In this document: positions 1-6,889 of the stretch, in pieces
How the letters are laid out: each line of letters opens with the position of its first letter
How positions within the stretch are numbered: position 1 is the first letter of the stretch
Assembly (NCBI RefSeq): GCF_043769475.1
Contig: NZ_CP171729.1
Span: 3,286,001-3,350,000, forward strand
Source: Allomesorhizobium sp043769475
Lineage (GTDB): Bacteria > Pseudomonadota > Alphaproteobacteria > Rhizobiales > Rhizobiaceae
Direction of reading: 5' to 3'
Length of the DNA: 64,000 nt
Translations under genes and position numbers: made by a program
The notes under the pieces: model-generated
Seen by the model: only the letters and a program-made list of their open reading frames with translations
The model's database searches: none
What the model was told of the DNA's origin: nothing

Positions 1-270
1 CGCAAGAACTCCCTCGACGAGATGACCGTCCGCCGCACCGAAAAGCCTGTCGAAGGAAAAGTGCCGGCGAAGCCGCCTTCCTCTCCCCTTGCGGGAGAGG
101 ACAGTTCGCCCCGCGAGGCGAAGACGAGCGGTTCGGCGAACTTGGTGAGGGGTGATGATGGGATAAAACCCGTCGTCCGCGCCCGTTCCGGCGTCGGCTC
201 CTACGAAGACCCCGCCGACGCAAAGCGCCAGACCCGCCGCCCCGGCAAGACCGGCCGCCCGGGCCAGTAG
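1..270 (+). CDS. uvrB: C-terminal end of probable excinuclease ABC subunit B (partial)
   Basis: The reading frame is open from the first base and ends at 270, so only the last 89 codons of a gene that starts before the window are visible. The segment beginning RKNSLDEMTV and RRTEKPV resembles the variable tail that follows the helicase core of UvrB in rhizobia, and the end (YEDPADAKRQ, then a basic Arg/Lys/Gly-rich tail) also fits. UvrB is the damage-verifying helicase-like subunit of nucleotide excision repair. No catalytic motif lies inside the window, so the call depends on recognising the tail. The middle of this tail is encoded by an inserted palindromic repeat (separate entry), which probably lengthens a disordered region without touching the enzyme core. 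Confidence 0.6.
   Translation, partial: RKNSLDEMTVRRTEKPVEGKVPAKPPSSPLAGEDSSPREAKTSGSANLVRGDDGIKPVVRARSGVGSYEDPADAKRQTRRPGKTGRPGQ
78..168 (+). repeat. Dispersed palindromic repeat inserted in frame in the uvrB tail
   Basis: The stretch reads CTCTCCCCTTGCGGGAGAGG, then a CCGCGAGGCGAAG arm, then GGTGAGGGGTGATG. This is the same architecture as the intergenic repeats near 1339, 3756, 60321 and 60461 (a CTCCCC..GGGAG hairpin, a purine-rich middle, then GATGAGGGGT). Here it keeps the reading frame open and encodes roughly SSPLAGEDSS and onward for about 28 residues, flanked by KP on both sides. Palindromic repeats read through inside proteins are known for Rickettsia palindromic elements; this would be a comparable case. 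Confidence 0.65.
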
Positions 271-382
271 CGCTCACCCTTGCTCGCCCGTTAACCCTCA
301 TGAACGCCCGATGAACGGCGCATTACGGCACTGTTCAGCGCCTGGCGCGCATCTTGGCGGCAGCCACTGAAGGAGAGAAAAC

Positions 383-1327
383 ATGGCCATCATCCGCGGA
401 ACCAACTATTCCGAGAGCATCTACGGCACCGCTTACGGCGACACGATCTACGGCTATGGCGGCCATGACTACATAGACGGCCGCGCCGGCAACGACCTGA
501 TCTACGCCGGCGCCGGCGACGACGACATTCTCGGCGGCACGGGCGCCAACGATCTGTGGGGCGGCACGGGCGCCGACTGGTTCATCATGAGCGCCCGCTC
601 GACCGGCTCCAGCGACGACTGGATCGGTGACTTCACCTTCAACGTCGACCGCATCGACGTGTCGTCCTGGGGTGTCAGCGACATCAGCCAGTTGCGCGCG
701 CTCATGTTCACCGATTCCACCGGCAGCGCGACGCTCAACGCCACCTACAACGGCTACAATCATTTCCTCACGGTCGACGACGTGCTCGCCAGCGAGTTGA
801 TCTCCTCCGATTTCGTGTTCTCGAACTCGGGCGCCAGGAGCGTGGTCGGCACCGCCTACGCCGACACCCTGTTCGGCTCGCGCTACGGCGACACGCTGAC
901 CGGCGGCGGCGGCAACGACAAGCTGCTCGGCGGCCTCGGCAACGACCGGCTCAGCGGCGGCAGCGGCAATGACGACCTGCATGGCGGCGCCGGCGCCGAT
1001 TTGATGACCGGCGGCAGCGGCTACGACGCATTCGTCTTCGCCGCCGCTTCCGAAAGCACGCCCGCCAGCCGCGACCGCATCTCCGATTTCCAGGAGGATA
1101 TCGACTTCATCGATCTCGCCGACATCGACGCCAACGCCAACCTCTCCGGCAACCAGGCCTTCCGCTTCGTCGGCGGCGGCGCGTTCACCAGCGCGGGCCA
1201 GCTCCGCTACGCCTTCTCCGGCACGGACACGATCGTCTCGGGCAACACCGACAGCGATTCCACACCCGAATTCCAACTCGCCCTCAGCGGCCACCACTAC
1301 CTGATCGCCGACGACTTCGTGGTGTGA
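383..1327 (+). CDS. RTX-type calcium-binding repeat protein, probably type I secreted
   Basis: A 314-residue protein with two blocks of glycine/aspartate nonapeptides of the GGxGxDxLx type, at about residues 25-63 and 165-215. Each block is followed by a DWIGDF or DRISDF segment (about residues 79-92 and 231-245) like the end of serralysin-type beta-roll domains. Such proteins fold on binding Ca2+ outside the cell and carry an uncleaved C-terminal secretion signal for a type I exporter. There is no N-terminal signal peptide and no protease or lipase domain, so the protein consists of repeat domains only. The ATG follows GGAGAG at a good distance. No type I ABC/MFP pair lies next to it, so the exporter must be encoded elsewhere. 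The role (adhesion, biofilm, surface layer) is unknown. Confidence 0.85.
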   Translation: MAIIRGTNYSESIYGTAYGDTIYGYGGHDYIDGRAGNDLIYAGAGDDDILGGTGANDLWGGTGADWFIMSARSTGSSDDWIGDFTFNVDRIDVSSWGVSDISQLRALMFTDSTGSATLNATYNGYNHFLTVDDVLASELISSDFVFSNSGARSVVGTAYADTLFGSRYGDTLTGGGGNDKLLGGLGNDRLSGGSGNDDLHGGAGADLMTGGSGYDAFVFAAASESTPASRDRISDFQEDIDFIDLADIDANANLSGNQAFRFVGGGAFTSAGQLRYAFSGTDTIVSGNTDSDSTPEFQLALSGHHYLIADDFVV

Positions 1328-1337
1328 GGGCGCGCCC

Positions 1338-1475
1338 TTCCTTCTCCCCCGTCCTGAGCTTGCCGAAGGATACGGGGAGAAGGTGGCCCGAAGGGGCCGG
1401 ATGAGGGGCAGCGCCTACGCAACTCCGGTGAGAAGGCCCCTCATGGTGAGCCTGTCGAACCACGCACCACGCCAC
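1338..1475. repeat. Intergenic palindromic repeat region
   Basis: Downstream of the RTX gene lies CTTCTCCCCC..GGGGAGAAGG with the arm CCTGAGCTTGCCGAAGGA between, then GGATGAGGGGC and GTGAGCCTGTCGAAC. This is a mosaic of the dispersed repeats found at several places in the window. It could form a strong hairpin just after the RTX stop codon and may also help end transcription, although there is no T-run. I see no gene between 1328 and 1746. Confidence 0.7.
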
Positions 1476-1507
1476 AACTCGCCTCCACCATCCCCGCCTT
1501 CGACAAT

Positions 1508-1640
1508 CTCAAAAGTGGATAGAATTCACCCTGTTCCGGCTCGACCAAAGAAATCATCCTTGCAGATCAATAGCATAACAGCCGATGCGAAGATTTTTCG
1601 CACCCCTGTTTGTCCACACCCCCCGCGCATAATCTCCTTG
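1508..1640 (+). repeat. Copy A of a ~130 bp diverged repeat flanking the DUF2806 island
   Basis: Begins CTCAAAAGTGGATAGAAT and shares with 3847-3985 a series of blocks in the same order and spacing: the GTGGATAGAAT start, AGAAATC, CTTGC-GATCAA, CATAACA, a small hairpin around TTTTTCGCACCC, GTTT-TCC-CACCCC, and CGCATAATC. The hairpin stem differs between copies but still pairs. The two copies are direct repeats about 2.3 kb apart bordering two genes with a less GC-rich texture. Confidence 0.6.
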
Positions 1641-1746
1641 TAGCGTGACGCGCGGTTGTAGCGCGCAAATTCGAATGGCGCAGTGCGCAAGTTCACTTGG
1701 CACTGGTTTAATGTCGTTACATCAGCGCTCGATCGCGTTGGCCCTT

Positions 1747-2737
1747 CTATTGCGTGGCTCCGTTCGCGCGCTGCCACACCACCTTGGGATTTTGGAGGAT
1801 TGTCCGGCCGGACCCCTTCGGAATCCTGCCTCGCGTGATCCTCTCAAGGCCGGGATCGCTTCGGAGGAGATTGATCGTTGATTCGATTGTCTGCTCGTCT
1901 CCCTTGGGCTGCAATGCCCTCCAGAGTTCCCGGCCAACTTTAGTCAGACCAATCCCATCGAAAAACAGCCTGGTTCCAGGCTTGCCGACCCCAATGATTC
2001 CAGTCTCCCCCACACGGTAGTGCATGATGCCCTCCGCCGAGATTGCTCTTTCAAGCCTCGCGTTCTGGTCAGAGTCCAGAATTACGCCGGCTGATCGCGC
2101 GGCGCCGATCAGCAATGATTGTTGCTTTGTCTCTGGAAAGTCGATCAGTGCAACCGAACCGTCTAGCGCGCGGTCGAGAATATACTCGATCCCTTGCGCC
2201 ATCTCTCCATCAAGGATTGAGATTAGATGCAAAGTCGCTAGGGAGAAGGAGGCCGGCTTGCGTATCTCGCCAGCCAGCACACGTGCCCAGAGGTCGCGGA
2301 GCCCATCCGAGGTCGCCTTGGCAGCGTAGCCTTCAAAGACGTTGAGCCAGTCGTCGCTCGGACCGGGACTATCTGCCGGCGAAGGTTCAGCCTCCAGGTC
2401 CTCGATCGTTTTGCCGGCTACCGCATCCTTGTTTACTTGCTCCCTAAATGCCCTACCGATCAGGTTGTCGAAGCCTCTGATCATCCGAGGAACGTCTTGG
2501 ATGCCGAGTTCGGCTGCTCGCGCTGCTGCCGCCTTCATCACGATGCTGCGGGCTTCGGTTTTATCGTCAATGGATTGCCGGATTTGCCGGAGGTACGCAG
2601 CTGGTATCTCCGCCGCCTCTCCGACGAGCCTACTTATTGCTTTCCCGGCGGGACCGGCGAGGATTTGGGGCAGTCCACCTTCAATGATCCTGTCAAGCCA
2701 CCTGTGGGATCTCGAAATAACCCTCGTCGTCAGCCAT
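1747..2737 (-). pseudogene. DUF2806-like protein gene with a one-base frameshift near its start
   Basis: The long frame gives 264 residues from a GTG at 2541, but the same frame stays open upstream to about 2700 with good protein (WLDRIIEGGLPQILAGPAGK and on), and has no start codon there. An ATG at 2737 opens MADDEGYFEIPQ and then hits a stop; removing one G from the GG at about 2699-2702 joins it cleanly to WLDRIIEGG. The complete product would be about 329 residues and matches the general layout I know for DUF2806 proteins, an uncharacterised family often found in mobile or defence-like regions. Later segments include SDDWLNVFEGYAAKATSD and LWARVLAGEIRKP. It sits just downstream of, and on the same strand as, the 2781-3515 gene. 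Function unknown; either a recent pseudogene or an assembly error. Confidence 0.6.
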
Positions 2738-2780
2738 CAGCGCCCTCCGCGGCTCTCTGCACCCTCTGATGATAAACAAC

Positions 2781-3515
2781 TCATCCGACGCGGGGGAGTC
2801 CGCTGGACCCGCCTAGACCGAAGCGCGAGTGCCATTGTTCGGTCATGTCGGGTGTGATGATCCACACCAACTCGCGCTCTTTTCGTGATTGGATGGCGGC
2901 ATTGCCTGCGACTGTCGTGTCCCATTCGTCTACTTTGTCGGCGATGTCCTTGCAGAAGATGTCCACCTGAAGCTGGAGCACTCTGTTTCCCCTATCATCA
3001 AGGCCACTGTTATTGTGGACCGTGTACGGCCCAGGCGCGATGAAGCAGTAGCGTTTGAGGGTTTGCGCCGCCCGCTGCTCCTCAGCATTGTCTGAGCCGC
3101 TGTGTAGCATCGCGCAACGCAGTGCATAGAGGTCCTCCGCCGGCAAGAACAACGATGGTCGCTTTGGCCGGCGGTTGCTCCAAGCTTCGTATTCCGCCTC
3201 GTAGGCAGCCTGACGACGGTCACGATCCTCCTGATAGCGACCATAGTCTTCGTAGGACGATGGGAAGGTGAAGGTCGGCCGCAACGGTCGCTCAGCTTCC
3301 CATGCGTCGAAAGCAGGACCTTCCCAGACGTTGAATTGCACTGTGTACACAGGCTCAATCCACTGGCGAGCCCAACCGACATATCGATCCTTTGACCCCT
3401 GCTTGGGATTTTCTAACCCTCCGCAAATATCGGGCAATGCCAAAGCCGTAAGCAGGGCGCTGTAGCTGTTTCCGTTGGCAAGCGCGAGCCGAACCGCTTG
3501 CGTGAACCGCTTCAT
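2781..3515 (-). CDS. Uncharacterised protein, partner of the DUF2806 gene
   Basis: A 244-residue soluble protein that I do not recognise. The ATG at 3515 has a purine-rich AGGAGATAGAG just upstream. The N-terminal half is helical and followed by a charged, Tyr-rich stretch around residues 90-115; the C-terminal part contains LQLQVDIFCKDIADK and ends near a Trp/Ile-rich segment (ELVWIITPDM). No signal peptide or membrane segment. It is followed about 40 bases later on the same strand by the DUF2806 gene, so the two are probably cotranscribed and may form one functional unit. The pair has lower GC and less biased codons than its neighbours, as expected for acquired DNA. Confidence 0.7.
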   Translation of the reverse strand: MKRFTQAVRLALANGNSYSALLTALALPDICGGLENPKQGSKDRYVGWARQWIEPVYTVQFNVWEGPAFDAWEAERPLRPTFTFPSSYEDYGRYQEDRDRRQAAYEAEYEAWSNRRPKRPSLFLPAEDLYALRCAMLHSGSDNAEEQRAAQTLKRYCFIAPGPYTVHNNSGLDDRGNRVLQLQVDIFCKDIADKVDEWDTTVAGNAAIQSRKERELVWIITPDMTEQWHSRFGLGGSSGLPRVG

Positions 3516-3569
3516 CTCTATCTCCTATTTCAGGCGCTAGCGGAGCATGCCCTTCCGTTCAAGCCAACG

Positions 3570-3740
3570 CTACGAAATAATCAGCTCCTGCGCTGGCCGA
3601 CCCTTGCCGCCGGCGACGGTGTAGAGCAGCGCCACCAGTGCCGAGTTCATGTTGGCCGGGTTGGGCTTTCCCTTGGAAGCTGCACGCAGATGGTCGGCCG
3701 TGGCGATGGTCGTCGGGAATTCCTTCCGGTTGCGCGGCCG
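3570..3740 (-). pseudogene. Remnant: C-terminal fragment of an unidentified gene
   Basis: One minus-strand frame reads as convincing protein for about 55 codons (KEFPTTIATADHLRAASKGK, then a segment ending GRPAQELIIS before a TAG at 3570-3572), but there is no start codon and the similarity-like composition stops where a palindromic repeat begins at about 3752. I read it as the 3' end of a gene whose 5' part was lost when the repeat or the DUF2806 island arrived. I cannot name the parent family. Confidence 0.4.
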
Positions 3741-3751
3741 TGATCGAGAGC

Positions 3752-3840
3752 AGATCCTCCCCTGCGAAGCGGGACGTAGCGGCTGCTGATCCTCCCCCGT
3801 TTACGGGGGAGGGGGACCGCCGAAGGCGGTGGAGGGGGCG
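3752..3840. repeat. Intergenic palindromic repeat
   Basis: Contains ATCCTCCCCTGCGAAGCGGG and then CCTCCCCCGTTTACGGGGGAGG, CCGCCGAAGGCGG and GGAGGGGGCG, three nested or adjacent hairpins. It belongs to the same broad class as the repeats at 1338 and 60321. It abuts the truncated fragment at 3570-3740 and repeat copy B, so it probably marks an old rearrangement point. Confidence 0.7.
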
Positions 3841-3846
3841 CTGCGA

Positions 3847-3985
3847 TCTCAAAAGTGGATAGAATCCACACTCATTTCGTCCTGGTCGAAGAAATCCGCC
3901 TTGCGGATCAACGACATAACACCCGGCTCGAAATTTTTCGCACCCTCGTTTATCCCCACCCCCTGCCCCTCCCGCATAATCCTCG
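3847..3985 (+). repeat. Copy B of the ~130 bp diverged repeat
   Basis: Starts with the same CTCAAAAGTGGATAGAAT as copy A and keeps its block order (AGAAATC, CTTGCGGATCAA, CATAACA, TTTTTCGCACCC, CGCATAATC). It contains TTTATCCCCA where copy A has TTTGTCCACA; both are one mismatch from a DnaA box. The following 390 bases up to the next gene hold a GAGTTCATCGAAGGG repeat arm near 4290 but no gene I can support. Confidence 0.6.
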
Positions 3986-4375
3986 GCATCGCCCTTGCGG
4001 GAACCGGTTCCGGACCGGGGATCGGTAGGGCGGCGGTGACCTCTCCCCGTGGATTCGGTTCCCACGGGCCTGAGGGCGTCCGACGGGCCGGCATTCCGAG
4101 CGAAGCGCCAAGGCTTCGTGAACGGAAGGCGGATCATCCGCGCGTCATTGTCCATGGAAAAAACATGGAGCGGGGCGCGTGACCGGTCGACTGGGGCGAC
4201 AGACACCGGCGGGGCGCGGAAGCTGCGCCACGTATTCAATTTCGGTAGGCAAGGCCATGCGCCCCGCTTCCCGACTCCTGAAGCCCTGAGTTCATCGAAG
4301 GGTCGAAGGGCTCAAACAATAGCCAGGGCGGAAACGCAGCGTGGCGACGAAAAAACTTGCCTGAAAGGATCAGCA

Positions 4376-4801
4376 ATGGAACTGGATGACGAAGTGAAAA
4401 TGCTGCGGTACATGCGCCAGGACGTGATCACTGCCGCGCGCGACATGAAAGCCGCACTGATCGACCTGTACGCACCCGGGAAGTCGCCGTGCCCGGAGGT
4501 GCTGACCGCGGTGCAACTGCTCGCCTCGGACGAAGGCTTCCACGCCGAATGTCCGAACCATGCCTGCCGCCGCACCGGCCTGTGTCAGGCCAGTGACGTC
4601 GAACCGGAGTGCGCGCCGCTGTGGCCCGAGGCGCTCCGGGAGCGATTGGACGATATGCTCGTCGGGATCGCGCTGTCGGCTTTTCGCACCGAAGCCTCCC
4701 GTGCAGCGATCCACGCCCGTCTCGTGCAGGCCTTTGGACCGGACCCCGCGGCGCCAAGCGGGAAAAAGCGCAGCAGGTCGGCAGCCGGGACGCCCGGATG
4801 A
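4376..4801 (+). CDS. Uncharacterised cysteine-containing protein
   Basis: 141 residues starting at the ATG preceded by AAAGGA (4364-4369). The frame is open further upstream, but that part is repeat-like and lacks a ribosome site, so the short start is preferred. The N-terminal half is helical (MELDDEVKMLRYMRQDVI). A central block has three close cysteines in the pattern ECPNHACRRTGLCQ (about residues 61-74), plus one more in PECAPLWPEALRERL, which could bind a metal, and the C-terminus is basic. No signal peptide. I know of no characterised homologue. Confidence 0.65.
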   Translation: MELDDEVKMLRYMRQDVITAARDMKAALIDLYAPGKSPCPEVLTAVQLLASDEGFHAECPNHACRRTGLCQASDVEPECAPLWPEALRERLDDMLVGIALSAFRTEASRAAIHARLVQAFGPDPAAPSGKKRSRSAAGTPG

Positions 4802-4983
4802 AAACGCGCCGTCCCGCTTGAGAGGGAGCGACGATGAGGAGAGACCGTCCGAGAATTCGCTCCGGCGAGGCAGATGGCGTGGTTTTCGAGAACCGGAGCG
4901 CAGCGGACATTTGGGTCCGTGAGCACCGGAAGCGGAGAAAACCGCGTCAGGTGCCCGCCGGAGTAGAATTATCGAACGGTCTC

Positions 4984-5526
4984 TCAGCAGGGTCCGTTCG
5001 GGTTGACGATCCGGTAATCCGCCGCCAGCGCTTCGCAGGAATTGCCGAAGGTCCGCACATTGCCTCGGCTGACCGCGCAGACCGGCCGGTATTCGCGGGT
5101 GCAGAAGCGCGGCTCCTCGCCGCCTCCGCCGGAGGAGCGGCATTCGCCCTCACTGATGACGCGATAGCCCTCCCGGTCGGCGAGGCAGGAATTGGAGAAG
5201 GTCCGCCGCTCCGAGCCGCGCCGCCCGCACACGGGATCGTATTCGCGGGTGCAGGCGCCGGGTTGCGGGCGAGGATCGCGCCGGCATTGGCCGCGATCGA
5301 TGACGCGGTAGCCGGCCTGGTCGGCCAGGCAGGCATTGGCGAAGGTCTGCTGGTCCGGTCCGCGCCGTCCGCACACCGGGTCGTATTCGCGGGTGCAGAA
5401 TTCCGGTCCCGGCCGCGGCGGGCGTGGTCCGGGCCCCGGCTCGTCGACCACCACCGTACAGGCGGCGGCCACCGCCATCACCAACGCCAGCAATGCGCCG
5501 CGCCAAAAGACTGCTCTGGATTCCAT
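4984..5526 (-). CDS. Lipoprotein with three Kazal-type protease-inhibitor-like domains
   Basis: 180 residues from an ATG preceded by GGAGGAGAGAC. A signal peptide ends in a lipobox-like VAAAC at about residue 23, so the mature protein should be lipid-anchored, followed by a Pro/Gly-rich linker. Three repeats then follow, each with the Kazal pattern C-T-R-E-Y-x-P-V-C-G, a TFxNxC core and a closing GxC or GPC. The first two are near copies (EYDPVCGRRG); the third is diverged (EYRPVCAVSRGNVRTFGNSC). Kazal domains in animals block serine proteases through a reactive loop; bacterial versions are mostly untested. A periplasmic or surface role against host or predator proteases is possible but is inference. 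Confidence 0.85.
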   Translation of the reverse strand: MESRAVFWRGALLALVMAVAAACTVVVDEPGPGPRPPRPGPEFCTREYDPVCGRRGPDQQTFANACLADQAGYRVIDRGQCRRDPRPQPGACTREYDPVCGRRGSERRTFSNSCLADREGYRVISEGECRSSGGGGEEPRFCTREYRPVCAVSRGNVRTFGNSCEALAADYRIVNPNGPC

Positions 5527-5711
5527 GTATGTCTCTCCTCCGGTCCCGTCCGCCCGTCGCTGTGGAACCCCGCGATTGCGATCCTTGCGATTCCGCCGGC
5601 AAATGCAATCCCCCCGCGAAACCGCGGGGCGGCAGGGGCGGCGTCGCGATTTGGAAACCATCGCATGCAACCCCGTGCCGCGGCCGTCTTGCCTGAAATG
5701 TATTTCCATGC

Positions 5712-5765
5712 GATAAATTTCGTGTTCGGGCATTTGCTGACCCGGAGACTGGAACGTTTTGGACG
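5712..5765 (+). promoter_or_regulatory. Conserved leader motif upstream of the first cold-shock gene
   Basis: The block TTCGGGCATTTGC-GACCCGGAGACTGGAA at 5727-5756 recurs almost unchanged at 6327-6359 upstream of the second csp gene, at similar distance (about 170 bases) from each ATG. The sequences between block and start codon differ. This fits a conserved part of a long 5' untranslated leader, as used for temperature control in cspA genes, or a shared promoter. Confidence 0.5.
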
Positions 5766-5927
5766 AAACCTTTCCCCGATACTGTGAATCTCTGACGACC
5801 CCTTCTGTTGGCGGGGGTTCGACGTTGCGCGAATGCACGACCGCCAAGCACTGAGAGGAACCTGCCGCCGGGGCGCGGCGGAACGGCAGGAACCAGACCA
5901 ACGAAACGGGTGAAGGAGTTCTCCCAT

Positions 5928-6140
5928 ATGCCACAGAGCGGAACCGTTAAATTCTTCAACGCCACCAAAGGCTTCGGCTTCATCACGCCCGATGGCGGAG
6001 CCAAGGACGTGTTCGTCCATATCTCGGCGATCGAGGCCTCCGGCCTGCGCACGCTGGTCGACGGCCAGAAGGTCACCTTCGACGTCGAGCCCGACCGCAT
6101 GGGCAAGGGCCCGAAGGCGGTCAATCTCAGCGCGGCCTGA
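5928..6140 (+). CDS. Cold-shock protein, CspA family (first copy)
   Basis: A 70-residue single cold-shock domain. RNP1 (KGFGFI, residues 15-20) and RNP2 (VFVHIS, about residues 29-34) are intact, so it should bind single-stranded RNA and DNA and act as an RNA chaperone. The ATG follows GAAGGAG. The gene has its own leader and terminator and is followed by a close paralogue in the same orientation. It lacks the N-terminal extension seen in some alphaproteobacterial CspD types. The duplicate has about 80% identical residues, mostly differing in the middle loop and C-terminus. Confidence 0.95.
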   Translation: MPQSGTVKFFNATKGFGFITPDGGAKDVFVHISAIEASGLRTLVDGQKVTFDVEPDRMGKGPKAVNLSAA

Positions 6141-6147
6141 GCCGAGA

Positions 6148-6192
6148 AGCATGATCCCGGGAAAGCCGCAGACTTTTCGGACAAGATCATGC
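6148..6192. repeat. GCATGATC..GATCATGC intergenic palindrome
   Basis: GCATGATCCCGGGAAAGCCG and its partner CTTTTCGGACAAGATCATGC form a long imperfect hairpin. This is the common rhizobial intergenic palindrome; related copies occur at 15877-15900 and 22196-22301. Confidence 0.65.
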
Positions 6193-6209
6193 GTCGCCAG
6201 CGAATTTTG

Positions 6210-6241
6210 AAAGGCGCGGCAGCCCGGTCTGCCGCGCCTTT
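6210..6241 (+). terminator. Rho-independent terminator of the first csp gene
   Basis: AAAGGCGCGGCAG and CTGCCGCGCCTTT form a perfect 13-base-pair stem with a six-base loop, running into a short T tract, about 70 bases after the csp stop codon. Confidence 0.85.
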
Positions 6242-6317
6242 CGCCTGTCCGGCGCCGACGCTGAAACGCCCGTTTCGGCCGCGAAAGATTTGCTTGCCCA
6301 TGTGCCGAAAATGAAGG

Positions 6318-6365
6318 ACAAATTCCGGCTTCGGGCATTTGCCGGCCCGGAGACTGGAATAGCCT
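6318..6365 (+). promoter_or_regulatory. Conserved leader motif upstream of the second cold-shock gene
   Basis: Second copy of the block found at 5727-5756 (TTCGGGCATTTGC-G-CCCGGAGACTGGAA). It differs at only a few positions and lies about 170 bases before the ATG at 6526. Its conservation next to unrelated flanks suggests selection, although duplication of the whole unit is a simpler alternative. Confidence 0.5.
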
Positions 6366-6525
6366 GCCCCGGGGTATGACAGCATAGCACTTCGGGTGGA
6401 TCGCGAAACGAGAGGGTTTTGGCAAAGCCCCGGCGCGACAAGTCTGTTTGTCTCCCCCAGCAAGCGTCCGGGACCGCGCGGATCTTCGACCGCCGGACAT
6501 GGACCACGCAAGGAGGGAACTTCCC

Positions 6526-6738
6526 ATGCCGCAGACCGGCACCGTCAAATTCTTCAACCATGCCAAGGGTTTCGGCTTCATCACGCCGGATGATGGCGCT
6601 AAGGACGTGTTCGTCCATATCTCGGCCGTCCAGGCTTCGGGCCTGACCGGCCTCGAGGATGGGCAGAAAGTGACGTTCGAGACGGAGCCGGACAAGCGCG
6701 GCAAGGGCCCGAAGGCGGTCAACCTTTCGGTCGGCTGA
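6526..6738 (+). CDS. Cold-shock protein, CspA family (second copy)
   Basis: 70 residues, one cold-shock domain with RNP1 (KGFGFI) and RNP2 (VFVHIS) intact. The ATG follows AAGGAGGG. Compared with the first copy it has the loop SAVQASGLTGLEDGQ in place of SAIEASGLRTLVDGQ and a more acidic C-terminal half. The two genes form a tandem duplication about 385 bases apart, each with its own leader, so they are probably transcribed separately and may respond to different conditions. Confidence 0.95.
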   Translation: MPQTGTVKFFNHAKGFGFITPDDGAKDVFVHISAVQASGLTGLEDGQKVTFETEPDKRGKGPKAVNLSVG

Positions 6739-6889
6739 CGCGCCGTTCCGAATTGCGCCGCATTTCCGGGAAATACGGATTGCGGGCGCGGCGGTTGGTG
6801 CCGCGTTCAGCCTGCGTTCAGATGCCGGGGCGTATTTCCGGTTCAACGCCTGCCCCGCCTCCCTGCGGCCGGGCGCGAAGGAGACAGAC

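Noticed and set aside
335..1297. 320-residue minus-strand frame opposite the RTX gene
   Set aside because: Its Ala/Gly/Val-rich translation is the antisense of the Gly/Asp repeats, and the plus strand has clear RTX motifs.
3559..4239. 226-residue minus-strand frame in the repeat-rich gap
   Set aside because: Composition is Arg/Pro/Gly-rich noise crossing two repeats; only the short fragment in another frame (3570-3740) looks like protein.
4049..4375. N-terminal extension of the 4376-4801 protein
   Set aside because: The frame is open, but it runs through repeat arms and lacks a ribosome site, whereas ATG 4376 has AAAGGA.
5150..6722. Long minus-strand frames opposite the two csp genes
   Set aside because: They are antisense translations of the duplicated csp genes, which explains their apparent internal repeats.
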